A DNA stretch of 64,000 nt from Rhodococcus erythropolis NBRC 15567 (GTDB lineage: Bacteria > Actinomycetota > Actinomycetes > Mycobacteriales > Mycobacteriaceae), in the NCBI RefSeq assembly GCF_001552595.1, contig NZ_BCRM01000008.1:124001-188000 (forward strand), given 5' to 3'. A program made the translations under genes and the position numbers. The notes beneath the pieces were generated by a model. The model was given only the letters and a program-made list of their open reading frames with translations. It did not search any database and was not told the origin of the DNA. Positions 37,605-47,027 of the stretch are shown here, piece by piece. The first letter of the stretch is position 1; each line of letters starts with the position of its first letter.

Positions 37605-38507
37605 TCAGTTAACAGGTCTGGGTCCCGATGCCCATCGTCCCAGCGGCGCCACACCAGCCTCTTCCATGGCGAACAGAACATCGCGCCTCTGGGGAACCCC
37701 GAGCCGGTCGTAGAGGCTATTCAAAACCTGCCATTCCTCGGACTCCAGGCTGGCCCCCCGCAGGATGCGCCGCACTATCTGAACTGCAATAGTTCGAGCT
37801 TCGGCTCGATTTGAAATGACGTTAGCCAGAGTTCCGGCTTCACCAGTCCTACCACTCTCGAGTAGGGCCATCGCCACCTGGCGCTGCTTCACCGATACGG
37901 CCTCATGACTTGTGGCCAACTTCAACAGCTCGTCGAGTCGATTGCCTAGGACAAGAGCTCGAACGTCCTCTTGCCGAATGTTGTCGGTACCGCTCCGGAT
38001 GTCCCGGCCAAGTCTGCCGAATACCTCCTCCAAGTTGGCCACCAATTGCCGCTGCTGGATCGCGGGCACCTCGCGAACAATCTCGGCCGCGAGCGGCACT
38101 ACGCCAGACTGCGGTTGGGATTTGGTCTCGTCTGCGACGGACCTGAGAAACTGGGTCACTGATGTCACATCGTCGAGCGTGACCGACGGGTAAGCCTTCA
38201 TAGGCTCCCACAAAATTTCGAAACCCACCCCAGCCAGTAGCGGCACTGTTGGCTTCGACTGGTACCAGAAGCATGCCCACTCAGCAGAGATCCAGGGACG
38301 ATCCGCCGAGTTCGGCGTGACGATCGACCAGAGGACGTCGCACTGATCGAGCCCGTGCTTAATCTGGTCAATCCATGGAAGGCCTGGTGGTGAATCCCTT
38401 GGCATCAGGAAGAAAGTGAGTCCGAGGTTGCGGCCAAGTGACTCCGTCAGGTACGCCGCGATAGGAGCGTCGATGGCCGCATGACTGATGAAAACCTTCA
38501 CAATCAC
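37605..38507 (-). CDS. TIR-domain protein with helical C-terminal region
   Basis: A 300-residue protein. Residues 1-110 are a canonical TIR domain: VKVFISHAAIDAPIAAYL, then the strand CDVLWSIVTPNS and the catalytic-Glu helix PWISAEWACFW (Glu76). Residues 150-300 are predicted mostly alpha-helical, possibly a sensor or oligomerisation region. It lies on the opposite strand from module B, converging with the SLOG gene across 49 bp. It is a different TIR class from the ThsB-like proteins, and may be a separate NAD+-depleting effector or a third element of the island. Confidence 0.8.
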   Translation of the reverse strand: MIVKVFISHAAIDAPIAAYLTESLGRNLGLTFFLMPRDSPPGLPWIDQIKHGLDQCDVLWSIVTPNSADRPWISAEWACFWYQSKPTVPLLAGVGFEILWEPMKAYPSVTLDDVTSVTQFLRSVADETKSQPQSGVVPLAAEIVREVPAIQQRQLVANLEEVFGRLGRDIRSGTDNIRQEDVRALVLGNRLDELLKLATSHEAVSVKQRQVAMALLESGRTGEAGTLANVISNRAEARTIAVQIVRRILRGASLESEEWQVLNSLYDRLGVPQRRDVLFAMEEAGVAPLGRWASGPRPVN

Positions 38508-38820
38508 TGAGCCTATCGCTGGTCTCTACTCACCGTAGTGGGAACAGCCTGGGTTTCTGAGAATCTTAGTTGCGGTAGCAACCAGTGAGCAGCACTCAAT
38601 TCGCCCCAGTCCCCATATTTCCGAACTCACCAAAGCACATTTCATAAACGATCCATATCTTCAGTCACTGCGACGGTGACACCACCGACCTGGATTTCTG
38701 CGCAGTGGATAGTGTCCATGAGGAGTCGAAGCAGCGGAGTCGAGTGGAATTCCTCTCGGCGGCTCGTGACGCCAATCGCGAGTCTCTGGGGAAAGAACTA
38801 CGAATAGTGTTGCCAGTAAG

Positions 38821-38965
38821 ACGGATTCGGAACCATCGATGGCATGTCAGTTTCTGAGACCGAGCGATCTCCTCGACGGTCGGTGCCTTTATCTACGAGT
38901 TCGTTGCCCTGGCGTAGCTTTCGGATGACCTGTTCCGGCGCGTGTCGTTTACGTCCAGCCAGGAG
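38821..38965 (-). pseudogene. Remnant of an IS3-family orfA (transposase HTH part)
   Basis: Read on the minus strand, 38965 downward gives LAGRKRHAPEQVIRKLRQG, the typical start of IS3-family OrfA proteins. After a frameshift it continues as VEEIARSQKLTCHRW, the next helix-turn-helix stretch. No orfB, terminal repeats or full-length frame remains. The right-hand copy of the short direct repeat lies inside this fragment. Confidence 0.6.
38837..38860 (+). repeat. Short direct repeat, right copy
   Basis: CGATGGCATGTCAGTTTCTGAGAC, near-identical to 34024-34046. It forms part of the degraded IS3 orfA, which suggests the left copy is a smaller piece of the same element. Confidence 0.6.
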
Positions 38966-39346
38966 TTGAGCCTTTCATGTCCTTGATCAGTTCAGAAGGA
39001 TTCTCGTCGCCTGTGGGTCACTTGATGAGGTAATGCCAGAAGCAGAGTGTCTCATACGCAGATGATCAGAATTCTCATCTGCCGGAAGATTATTCACAAA
39101 TATCCGCTGAGAAATTTTATCCAATTGAATGACATGACCCTACGTGATCATCCGGTGGTAGTTTCGCTTTGCCTGCCCGTCTTGTAAGCTGGCCTCAGCA
39201 GGAACCGAAGGTCCGGACATTGATCCAATCCCAACGGGGCCTCTCTTCAATCAAGACTCCCGTGCGTTCTCGTCCTCCCGGACCCCAACCCTCCGCTGCA
39301 GGTGGGAAATCCGGTTCGCCGGGTGATACACGCCAACGTCGGAATT

Positions 39347-39383
39347 CGAATACTACGGTAAGTACGAATTATCGTAGTATTCG
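39347..39383. repeat. 15-bp inverted repeat with 7-bp spacer
   Basis: CGAATACTACGGTAA and TTATCGTAGTATTCG flank GTACGAA; all positions pair except one G-T. It is AT-rich inside GC-rich sequence and has the arm/spacer shape of a tyrosine-recombinase crossover site or a large dimeric operator. No recombinase or regulator gene is adjacent. Confidence 0.6.
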
Positions 39384-39479
39384 CGCGGTCTTATTCGGTG
39401 GAGCGCTCGCGATCGGCCACGGTCGGTTGAACCGGGTCTCGTGCTGACCGGCGCCGGCGGCCCGACGTGTGCCGCCACG

Positions 39480-39700
39480 AGAGTCCGGCCAGGAAATGTC
39501 AGACCCCGCCCTCAGGGTTCGGGAAAGGCACTTCTCGCAAGTGGACAACAGATCGGAGCGCGCGATGACGAGAGCGTCGTGGCCGGCGCCAGGCCTGACG
39601 TAGCGGCGCCGAAAGTGGTGCCCAGAGCCAACGAGTCGTTCAATCAGCTTGCCGCGATGGATCATTCGGAGTTCACCAGTCGATACAGGGCCTTCGTTCA
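39480..39700 (-). pseudogene. Possible remnant of an M20 hydantoinase/carbamoylase C-terminus
   Basis: The minus strand reads IERLVGSGHHFRRRYVRP directly followed by GAGHDALVIAR. This resembles the conserved SGAGHDA region of M20-type N-carbamoyl amino acid hydrolases. The sequence after it fits the family only after a frameshift (FPNPEGGV), and no start or upstream domain is found. A weak identification. Confidence 0.35.
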
Positions 39701-39884
39701 CGCGAAAACTCGCGCGCAGTCCTCACTCGACTTGAGAATCGACTCAGATCCGTTGTCCAAGCACCCGGTGCCGAACCACCCCGCGATGGGGTGAATGTCC
39801 GTTATCTTCCTCGATAGTGGTTGCAATCTCCTGGCTGCTTGGCATCCCTGCACGGATGCTGTCACCACGAAAGGGAGCACATCT

Positions 39885-40226
39885 GTGAATGGACTCGAAA
39901 CGCGTACTCGTTTGTCCCGAACCACCGCGGCCCTCGGTGTCGGCGCGCTCGCTGCCGCGATCACCTTCGGCAGTGCAGTTGGTACTGCATCAGCCGACAC
40001 CCCGGTCGCCGACTTCGGCAGTATCTCGTTCTCGGTGACCAACGGCCCCGACAACACCATCTACGACATCAACGCCATCATCAATCTCCCACCCGGCACA
40101 CTGCCGCCAGGGATGATGACCCCGCAGATCACTACGCCCGCCGCGACCCCTCAACCAGTCGGCAACCCGTTTGCGGGCACCGCATTGGACTTCGTTCTGA
40201 GCTTCATCCAGGCTGCGGCCAGATAG
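39885..40226 (+). CDS. Small secreted protein of unknown function
   Basis: The GTG at 39885 follows AAGGGAG and gives 113 residues. An N-terminal signal peptide (LSRTTAALGVGALAAAITFG, cleavage near TASADT) precedes a short mature part with FGSISFSVTNGPDNT and a Pro-rich middle. No domain recognised. It lies 54 bp from the tRNA-Leu gene, on the opposite strand. Confidence 0.65.
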   Translation: MNGLETRTRLSRTTAALGVGALAAAITFGSAVGTASADTPVADFGSISFSVTNGPDNTIYDINAIINLPPGTLPPGMMTPQITTPAATPQPVGNPFAGTALDFVLSFIQAAAR

Positions 40227-40279
40227 CCGACAACAAAAAACGAGGCCACCAACTCTTGTGAGTTCGTGGCCTCGTCTTG

Positions 40280-40365
40280 TGGTGGGCGAAGGGGGACTTG
40301 AACCCCCACGTCCCGAAGGACACTGGCACCTGAAGCCAGCGCGTCTGCCATTCCGCCACTCGCCC
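40280..40365 (-). tRNA. leuT: tRNA-Leu (CAG)
   Basis: On the minus strand the 86-base gene begins GGGCGAGTGGCGGAATGGCA, has the anticodon CAG within CTTCAGGTG, a long class II variable arm (TGTCCTTCGGGAC) and TTCAAGTCC in the T loop, and ends with an encoded CCA. The acceptor stem pairs with one G-T. A tRNA-Leu with the same anticodon lies next to fhaA in M. tuberculosis, as I recall. The 3' end faces the accessory island. Confidence 0.95.
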
Positions 40366-40619
40366 GAGCAACGCCGAAACATTATCACGACAAACTTTGA
40401 AAGTTCTATTCGTGCAGTTCAGAGCACGAATCGATGAACACCGAGCACCCGAAAGCCCAGAACCGATACCATGCTGAAACAGCGGCCAGGTACTGCCGAA
40501 GCGACATTTGACAGTACCGTGGAACCTGTACAGCAGTTTGGACGACACGCGACAAGGCGGTGCCGGCGCTACTTGCCGAGCATTTTGCCGTCGTAGATGC
40601 GAGGCGAGAGGAGGGCCCG

Positions 40620-42038
40620 ATGGGCATCGTGCAGCGTTTCGAACGAAAGCTCCAAGGAGCTGTCGGCGACGCATTCGCGCGGGTCTTCGGTGGTGGTGTT
40701 GTGCCGCAGGAAGTAGAGGCGGCGCTCCAGCAGGAGGCACGTGACCGCGTCGAGCACCTCGGCGGAGGAATCCTTCTCGCCCCCAACAACTACGTGATCA
40801 CCATCAACAACTCCGATCACGAAGAGTTGGCAGCTGATCGCGAACTGACGACCAAAGCTTTCAGCCGACACCTGCAGGATTTCATCCGCGATCAGGGTTG
40901 GCAGACGTACGGCGACATCTCGGTCACATTCGAGCCTTCGCCTACGCTCCACACCGGTCAGTTCCGCACCCGCGGAACCGTCGACCCGGATGGTGACGCC
41001 GAGCAGGCATCGCCGCCGTCGCATGTTCCGCAGGTTTCGTCGCGGCCTCCACAACGGCCGCCTCAGCGACCCGCACCGATTGTTCCCCCTGTTTCCAATC
41101 CAGTCCCGTCACAACCAGGAGCCGGCCCCATGACGCAGAACTCAGGCTACGAACCAAGCCGCGAACCGGCGGGTCGCCAGCCCGAACCGCAGCAGCCGGC
41201 ACGGAACGGGTACTCCCACGACGACGGCGGTTACGCCGCTCCGCAGGGCCAGGAAGCGCCGTATCAGAACGGTTACGACCGCGGCGACGGTTACCGCACG
41301 GGCGACGACCAGCAGGGCTACAACCAGCAGCAGGGTGGCTACGACCAGCAGGCGTACCCGAACCAGCAGCAGCCGTACGAGCAGGCCGGTTACGACCAGC
41401 AGAGCTATGACCAGCAGGGCGGCGGTTACGACCAGCAGGGTTACCAGCAGCAGCCGTACGACCAGCAGGGCTACGGCCAGCAGGCGTACCAGGGTGGGTA
41501 CGACCAGCAGGGCTACCAGCAGGGCGGTTACGACCAGCAGGGTTACCAGCAGCCGTACAACGGCCAGTCCTACGATCAGCCGGGCTACGACCAGCAGAGC
41601 TACCAGCCGGGCGGCTACGACCAGCAGGCGTACACACAGCAGCCGTACGAGCAGGCCGGCTACGAGCAGGGCGGCAACTTCGAGCAGACGCAGGCCTACC
41701 CGCAGCAGGGCTACGCCCAGCCGCAGGGCGGTTACGCACCGACGGCCCAGAGCTTGACGGCAACCCTGCAGCTCGAGGACGGCAGCGGACGGCACTTCCA
41801 GCTTCGCGACGGCAGCAATGTCATCGGCCGTGGCCAGGAAGCTCAGTTCCGCCTCCCGGACACGGGCGTCTCACGTCGCCACATCGACATCCGTTGGGAC
41901 GGCCGCACCGCGATGCTGTCCGATCTGGGATCCACGAACGGCACCACCGTCAACGGAGCACCGGTCCAGGACTGGCAGCTGGCAGACGGCGACATCATTC
42001 GTGCAGGTCACTCGGAGATTCTGGTTCGCATTCTCTGA
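40620..42038 (+). CDS. fhaA: FHA-domain protein FhaA (with DUF3662)
   Basis: The ATG at 40620 follows GAGAGGAGG, giving 472 residues. Residues 1-120 are the DUF3662 domain (MGIVQRFERKLQGAVGDAF). The middle (about 210-370) is a low-complexity stretch built from YDQQGY/YQQ units. The C-terminal FHA domain has VIGRGQEAQFRLPDTGVSRR and DLGSTNGTTVNG, the phosphothreonine-binding loops. In mycobacteria FhaA binds phosphorylated MurJ (MviN) and links the kinase PknB to peptidoglycan precursor export. It heads the operon through pknB. Confidence 0.93.
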   Translation: MGIVQRFERKLQGAVGDAFARVFGGGVVPQEVEAALQQEARDRVEHLGGGILLAPNNYVITINNSDHEELAADRELTTKAFSRHLQDFIRDQGWQTYGDISVTFEPSPTLHTGQFRTRGTVDPDGDAEQASPPSHVPQVSSRPPQRPPQRPAPIVPPVSNPVPSQPGAGPMTQNSGYEPSREPAGRQPEPQQPARNGYSHDDGGYAAPQGQEAPYQNGYDRGDGYRTGDDQQGYNQQQGGYDQQAYPNQQQPYEQAGYDQQSYDQQGGGYDQQGYQQQPYDQQGYGQQAYQGGYDQQGYQQGGYDQQGYQQPYNGQSYDQPGYDQQSYQPGGYDQQAYTQQPYEQAGYEQGGNFEQTQAYPQQGYAQPQGGYAPTAQSLTATLQLEDGSGRHFQLRDGSNVIGRGQEAQFRLPDTGVSRRHIDIRWDGRTAMLSDLGSTNGTTVNGAPVQDWQLADGDIIRAGHSEILVRIL

Positions 42039-42224
42039 GCTGAGAAACGGACGCCAGGATTTTTCCGATAACAATCGAACATTCGGCGGTCCGTCGGCGC
42101 GCCGCCGTCACGCGGCTGTCAGTATCGTGATCTTCGGGGCCCAGAGCCCCCTATGATGCTGCCAGTCGACAATGCTCGAACCCCGCTGCGGCGGGGCTCG
42201 AGCCATAGAAGGAGGTGGACAGCC

Positions 42225-42689
42225 GTGCAGGGCCTGATTCTGCAACTCACACGGGCGGGCTTCCTGCTCCTACTGTGGCTGTTCGTCTGGGCAGTCCTCC
42301 GCACTCTCCGCTCCGACATCTATGCCGGCTCCGGGGTCAGGGTTCCGCCGCGGTACACCCGCGCCGGAAAGGTCCTGCCCTCGTTGGGCAAGGCGAAGGT
42401 GCCTCGGTACCTGGTGGTCACGCAGGGCGCCCTCGCCGGCACCCGCATCACCCTGGGTTCTCAGCCAGTCATGATCGGCCGCGCCGACGATTCGACGCTC
42501 GTTCTCACCGACGATTACGCGTCGACGCGCCATGCGCGGCTCTCGCAGCGCGGAGCTGATTGGTACGTCGAGGATCTCGGTTCGACCAACGGCACCTATC
42601 TGGACCGCGCCAAGGTCACCACTGCGGTGCGCGTGCCGCTGGGCACTCCGGTTCGCGTCGGCAAGACGGTAATCGAGCTACGCCCGTGA
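42225..42689 (+). CDS. fhaB: FHA-domain protein FhaB (FipA)
   Basis: The GTG at 42225 follows a strong GAAGGAGGT, giving 154 residues. One N-terminal membrane segment (AGFLLLLWLFVWAVL) is followed by an FHA domain with IGRADDSTLVLTDDYAS and DLGSTNGTYLD. The mycobacterial homologue is a PknA substrate acting in cell division with FtsZ and FtsQ. It overlaps pstP by 4 bp. Confidence 0.92.
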   Translation: MQGLILQLTRAGFLLLLWLFVWAVLRTLRSDIYAGSGVRVPPRYTRAGKVLPSLGKAKVPRYLVVTQGALAGTRITLGSQPVMIGRADDSTLVLTDDYASTRHARLSQRGADWYVEDLGSTNGTYLDRAKVTTAVRVPLGTPVRVGKTVIELRP

Positions 42690-44110
42690 CCCTTGTTCTC
42701 CGCTACGCGGCGCGCAGCGACCGCGGTCTCGTGCGCTCCAACAACGAAGATTCCGTGTACGCCGGTGCACGCCTGTTGGCTTTGGCCGACGGCATGGGCG
42801 GACACGCGGCCGGTGAGGTCGCGTCGCAGTTGATGATTGCCGCCCTGGCGCATCTCGACGACGACGAGCCCGGCGAGGATCTGCTCGGCAAGCTCGAGGC
42901 AGCCACCCGCGAGGGCAACGATTCCATCGCCGATCACGTCGAGGAAGAACCCGAACTCGACGGCATGGGCACCACGCTCACCGCGATCCTCTTCTCCGGC
43001 AGCAAGCTCGGCCTCGTGCACATCGGCGACTCGCGCGCCTACCTTCTGCGCGACGACCACCTGACGCAGATCACCCGCGACGACACTTTCGTGCAGTCGT
43101 TGGTCGACGAGGGCAGGATCACCGCCGAACAGGCACACACGCACCCGCAGCGATCCCTGATCATGCGGGCGTTGACCGGCAACGAGATCGAGCCGACGCT
43201 CACCGTGCGCGAAGCCCGCGCCGGCGATCGCTACCTGCTCTGCTCCGACGGCCTCTCCGACGTGGTCAGCGACGAGACCATCGAGAACACGATGCGCGAG
43301 GGCTCGCAGGAGCAGTGCGCCGACCGTCTCATCGAATTGGCGCTGCGCAGCGGCGGTCCCGACAATGTCACCGTCGTCGTCGCCGATGTCATCGACCTCG
43401 ACTACGGCCAGTCGCATCCCATCGTCGCGGGCGCCGCGTCGACGGAAGAGGAAGAGGACGCCCCTCCCCCCAACACCGCTGCCGGCCGCGCCGCTGCCAT
43501 GCGTCCGCCGCGCGCGACGCCCAAGCGAGTTGTCTCCCAACCCGAACCGGAACCGAAGAAGAAGCGGAACCGGCTGTGGTGGGTGGTCCTCGCCGTGGTG
43601 CTGATCGCACTGGTCGGCGTCGGCGCCGTGATCGGCCGCGCCGTCATCCGCAACAACTACTACGTCGGCGAAGACAACGGCCGCGTGACGGTGTTGCGCG
43701 GAATCCCCGGTTCGGTGCTCGGCTACTCGCTGCAGGACGCGGATCTGGTGGGTTGCGTCGGCGACGACGACGTCCTCACCCTCGTCTCCCCCGACGCGAT
43801 TCCCAGCAACTGCAACATCCTCGAAGTGACGGATCTGCAGCCGTCGGCGCAGGAGCAGGTGCGCGCCGGGCTGCCGTCCGGCAAGCGTGAGGATGCGCAG
43901 AGCCAGATGATCCGTCTCATCGGCGGCGATCTGCTGCCTCGTTGTGAGCCGGTTCCGACGACGACGGCCGCGCCCACTCCCCCGCCGGCACCGGAGACCA
44001 CTCCGGCTCCTGCGCCGCCCGCTGAGCCGGCCACGCCGACGACGGCAGCACCCACGACTACGCCTACGCCGACCGACATTCCCGGTCAGACTTGCAGGAC
44101 GGTCAACTGA
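42686..44110 (+). CDS. pstP: Ser/Thr protein phosphatase PstP (PP2C family)
   Basis: A 474-residue protein from the GTG at 42686 (GTGA overlap). PP2C motifs in order: [45 protein letters not shown] and [10 protein letters not shown], with metal-binding Asp residues intact. A juxtamembrane linker, one membrane helix ([20 protein letters not shown]) and an external domain with a Thr/Pro-rich tail follow. It is the sole membrane PP2C opposing PknA and PknB in related bacteria. Confidence 0.94.
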   Translation: MTLVLRYAARSDRGLVRSNNEDSVYAGARLLALADGMGGHAAGEVASQLMIAALAHLDDDEPGEDLLGKLEAATREGNDSIADHVEEEPELDGMGTTLTAILFSGSKLGLVHIGDSRAYLLRDDHLTQITRDDTFVQSLVDEGRITAEQAHTHPQRSLIMRALTGNEIEPTLTVREARAGDRYLLCSDGLSDVVSDETIENTMREGSQEQCADRLIELALRSGGPDNVTVVVADVIDLDYGQSHPIVAGAASTEEEEDAPPPNTAAGRAAAMRPPRATPKRVVSQPEPEPKKKRNRLWWVVLAVVLIALVGVGAVIGRAVIRNNYYVGEDNGRVTVLRGIPGSVLGYSLQDADLVGCVGDDDVLTLVSPDAIPSNCNILEVTDLQPSAQEQVRAGLPSGKREDAQSQMIRLIGGDLLPRCEPVPTTTAAPTPPPAPETTPAPAPPAEPATPTTAAPTTTPTPTDIPGQTCRTVN

Positions 44111-45561
44111 TGTCGTCCAACGCAGCTGCGGGGACGGCTTTTCCGAGTCCGCCCGGAGGTTTTGCCCCGGCGCCGGTCCAGTCGACCCGCCGAAACGTGG
44201 AGCTGCTGCTCCTGGGCTTTGCCGTCATCATCACGACGGTCTCGCTTCTGCTCGTCGAGGCGAGCCAGGAACAGAAGATCACTCTCGATCTGGCCAAGTA
44301 CGCGCTTGCGTACACGGGCTTGTTCCTGATCGCGCACTTGGCAATTCGGCGGTATGCGCCGTACGCCGATCCGCTGTTGCTCCCGATCGTCGCCCTGCTC
44401 AACGGCCTCGGGTTGGTGCTCATCCACCGACTCGACCTCGCCGACGAACAGACTGCGCTCTACAACGGCGTCGAGGCACCGTCACCGGATGCGAACCAGC
44501 AGGTCATGTGGACTGCACTGGCGATCACCGGTTTCGTGCTGCTGCTCGTGTTCTTGAAGGACTACCGCCTGATGGCGCGGTTCAGCTACACGCTCGGCCT
44601 CGCAGGTCTGGTGTTCCTGGCGATTCCCGCGATCCTGCCGGCGAAGTTCTCGAGCGTGAACGGCGCAAAAATCTGGATTCGCCTGCCCGGATTCAGCATT
44701 CAGCCAGGTGAGTTCGCGAAGATCCTGCTCATCATCTTCTTCGCGTCGGTGCTCGTCGCCAAGCGCGACCTGTTCACCTCGGCCGGTAAACACTTCCTGG
44801 GCATGGACTTTCCGCGTGCCCGCGACCTGGGCCCGATCCTGCTCGCCTGGATCGTCTCGGTGGGTGTGCTCGTCTTCGAAACCGACCTCGGTACGTCGTT
44901 GCTGCTCTTCAGCACCGTGCTGGTGATGCTCTACATCGCGACCGAACGTGTGGGCTGGCTGGTGATCGGCGGCGGACTGCTCGCCATCGGATTCTTCTTC
45001 GCCTACAAGATGTTCGGCCACGTACGCGTGCGCGTCGACACCTGGCTGGACCCGCTCGGCGACTACGCCAACACCGGTTATCAGATCTCGCAATCGCTGT
45101 TCGGCCTGGCCACCGGTGGTATCGCCGGAACAGGTCTGGGCAGTGGCCGGCCCAACCAGGTGCCGTTCGCGAAGACGGACTTCATCATCGCGACCATCGG
45201 CGAAGAGCTCGGCTTGATCGGCCTGGCCGCTGTGCTGATGCTGTTCCTGCTTCTCATCGTGCGCGGCCTGCGTACGGCGTTGGCGGTGCGCGACAGCTTC
45301 GGCAAGCTGCTGGCCGCCGGTCTGTCGTTCACCATCGCGATCCAGATCTTTGTCGTCGTCGGCGGCGTCACCAAGCTGATCCCGCTGACGGGTCTGACAA
45401 CACCGTTCATGTCGTACGGCGGCTCGTCGCTGCTCGCGAACTACCTACTGCTGGCCATCCTCGTCCGGATCTCGGACGCGGCTCGTGCGCCGGTAGTGAC
45501 GAAGAAGAAAGGTCCGCCCCCAATCGCTGACGCCAATACCGAGATGATGCCGCGCGTATGA
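44110..45561 (+). CDS. rodA: Peptidoglycan polymerase RodA (SEDS family)
   Basis: A 483-residue polytopic membrane protein whose ATG at 44110 overlaps the pstP stop (TGATG). The family signature [16 protein letters not shown] is present near the C-terminus and the essential WxxP-type region lies near [20 protein letters not shown] proteins polymerise glycan strands from lipid II and pair with a class B PBP, here the following gene, which overlaps by 4 bp. Confidence 0.93.
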   Translation: MSSNAAAGTAFPSPPGGFAPAPVQSTRRNVELLLLGFAVIITTVSLLLVEASQEQKITLDLAKYALAYTGLFLIAHLAIRRYAPYADPLLLPIVALLNGLGLVLIHRLDLADEQTALYNGVEAPSPDANQQVMWTALAITGFVLLLVFLKDYRLMARFSYTLGLAGLVFLAIPAILPAKFSSVNGAKIWIRLPGFSIQPGEFAKILLIIFFASVLVAKRDLFTSAGKHFLGMDFPRARDLGPILLAWIVSVGVLVFETDLGTSLLLFSTVLVMLYIATERVGWLVIGGGLLAIGFFFAYKMFGHVRVRVDTWLDPLGDYANTGYQISQSLFGLATGGIAGTGLGSGRPNQVPFAKTDFIIATIGEELGLIGLAAVLMLFLLLIVRGLRTALAVRDSFGKLLAAGLSFTIAIQIFVVVGGVTKLIPLTGLTTPFMSYGGSSLLANYLLLAILVRISDAARAPVVTKKKGPPPIADANTEMMPRV

Positions 45562-47024
45562 ACACTCCACTGCGCCGCGTCGCGATGGCCGTCATGGTGA
45601 TGGTCGTCGCGCTCCTCGCCAACGCCACGTACGTACAGGTCATCAAGGCTGACGACCTGCGAGCCGACCCGCGCAACTCGCGGGTGCTGCTCGACGAGTA
45701 CTCACGCCAGCGAGGTCAGATCTCGGCTTCCGGTCAGGTGCTTGCCGCCTCCCGCGCCACAGACGACCGGTACAAGTACCTGCGCGAGTATCCGAATCCG
45801 TACCCGTACGCACCGGTCACGGGCTTTTACTCGATGCAGTACGGCAGCGCCGGCCTCGAGCGCACCGAGGACCCGATTCTCAACGGCTCGGACAACCGGC
45901 TGTTCAGTCAGCGCTTCTTCGACCTGGTGTCCGGACGCGATCCGCGCGGCGGCAACGTCGTCACGACGCTCAATCCGGCGATGCAGCAGGTGGCGTACGA
46001 CCAGCTGACCAGCAAGGGTTACACCGGTTCCGTCGTCGCGATCGAGCCGAGCACCGGACGCATCCTGACGATGGTCAGCACGCCGAGCTACGACCCGAAC
46101 CTGCTTGCCAGCCACGACGGTGCCGAGACCACCAAGGCGTGGGACGAGCTCAATGCCGATCCCAACGATCCGTTGGTCAACCGCGCTATTTCGCAGACCT
46201 ACCCTCCCGGCTCGACGTTCAAGGTGCTCACCACGGCCGCAGCTCTGGGCAACGGTGCGACGCCGGACGACCAGCTGACCGCGGCTCCGCAGATCACGCT
46301 GCCCGGCACCAGCACGACCCTCGAGAACTACAACGGCAGCACCTGCGGCCCCAACCCGACGGCGTCGTTGCGCGACGCGTTTGCGCGCTCGTGCAACACG
46401 GCTTTCGTCGAACTGGGCATCAAGGACGGCGCGGACGCCATCAAGGACGAGGCCAGCGCTTTCGGCATCGGGCCCAACACTCCGGCGATCCCGCTGCCGG
46501 TCGCTGACAGCACCGTCGGCGACATCTCCGACGACGCGGCTCTCGGCCAGACCAGTATCGGCCAGCGCGACGTCGCGGTGACCCCGCTCGAGAACGCAGT
46601 GATCGCCGCTACCGTCGCCAACGGTGGTGTGCGGATGCAGCCCAACCTGATCTCCCAGTTGCAGGCACCGGATCTGACCGATCTCAGTACGCCGTCACCG
46701 GTGTCGATGGGTCAGGCGATCTCGCCGGCAGTGGCGGCAACGCTGACTGATCTGATGATCGGCTCGGAGAACTTCACCGGCGGCGACGGCAAGATTCCCG
46801 GGGTTCAGATCGCGTCCAAGACCGGTACCGCCGAGCACGGCGTGAACCCGCGGGAAACTCCGCCGCACGCCTGGTACATCGCTTTTGCACCGGCGCAGAA
46901 TCCGACGGTCGCCGTGGCCGTCATCGTCGAGAACGGTGGTGACCGCGGACTTGCCGCTACCGGTGGCTCGGTTGCTGCGCCGATCGGTCGTGCAGTCATC
47001 GCAGCCGGAATCCAAGGGGGCTGA
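45558..47024 (+). CDS. pbpA: Class B penicillin-binding protein PbpA
   Basis: A 488-residue membrane-anchored transpeptidase. One N-terminal helix ([19 protein letters not shown]) precedes the non-catalytic domain. The transpeptidase motifs are [10 protein letters not shown] (SxxK), ARSCNTAF (SxN) and SKTGTAEHG (KTG). It should cross-link glycan made by RodA. ATGA overlap with rodA; pknA follows after 3 bp. Length agrees with mycobacterial PbpA. Confidence 0.94.
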   Translation: MNTPLRRVAMAVMVMVVALLANATYVQVIKADDLRADPRNSRVLLDEYSRQRGQISASGQVLAASRATDDRYKYLREYPNPYPYAPVTGFYSMQYGSAGLERTEDPILNGSDNRLFSQRFFDLVSGRDPRGGNVVTTLNPAMQQVAYDQLTSKGYTGSVVAIEPSTGRILTMVSTPSYDPNLLASHDGAETTKAWDELNADPNDPLVNRAISQTYPPGSTFKVLTTAAALGNGATPDDQLTAAPQITLPGTSTTLENYNGSTCGPNPTASLRDAFARSCNTAFVELGIKDGADAIKDEASAFGIGPNTPAIPLPVADSTVGDISDDAALGQTSIGQRDVAVTPLENAVIAATVANGGVRMQPNLISQLQAPDLTDLSTPSPVSMGQAISPAVAATLTDLMIGSENFTGGDGKIPGVQIASKTGTAEHGVNPRETPPHAWYIAFAPAQNPTVAVAVIVENGGDRGLAATGGSVAAPIGRAVIAAGIQGG

Positions 47025-47027
47025 ACC

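Larger units (their letters stand above)
38508..39884. other. Island right flank with decayed fragments
   Basis: About 1.4 kb without an intact gene. It contains an open minus-strand stretch of about 45 codons ending at a TGA at 38642 (unidentified), an IS3-type orfA remnant (38821-38965), an AT-rich segment (about 39040-39160), a loxP-like inverted repeat (39347-39383) and a possible M20 hydrolase tail (about 39480-39700). Confidence 0.6.

Noticed and set aside
39169-39794. Plus-strand frames of 92 and 117 codons in the island flank
   Set aside because: They lack starts with ribosome sites and domains; the minus strand here gives a better, though decayed, match to an M20 hydrolase.
40280-40365. 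tRNA-Leu as an attachment site of an integrated element
   Set aside because: No duplicate of the tRNA 3' end was found by eye toward the island and no integrase gene exists in the window; left as a boundary observation only.
41220-41760. Tandem repeats as a satellite or CRISPR-like element
   Set aside because: They are in-frame YDQQ/YQQ codon repeats inside fhaA.
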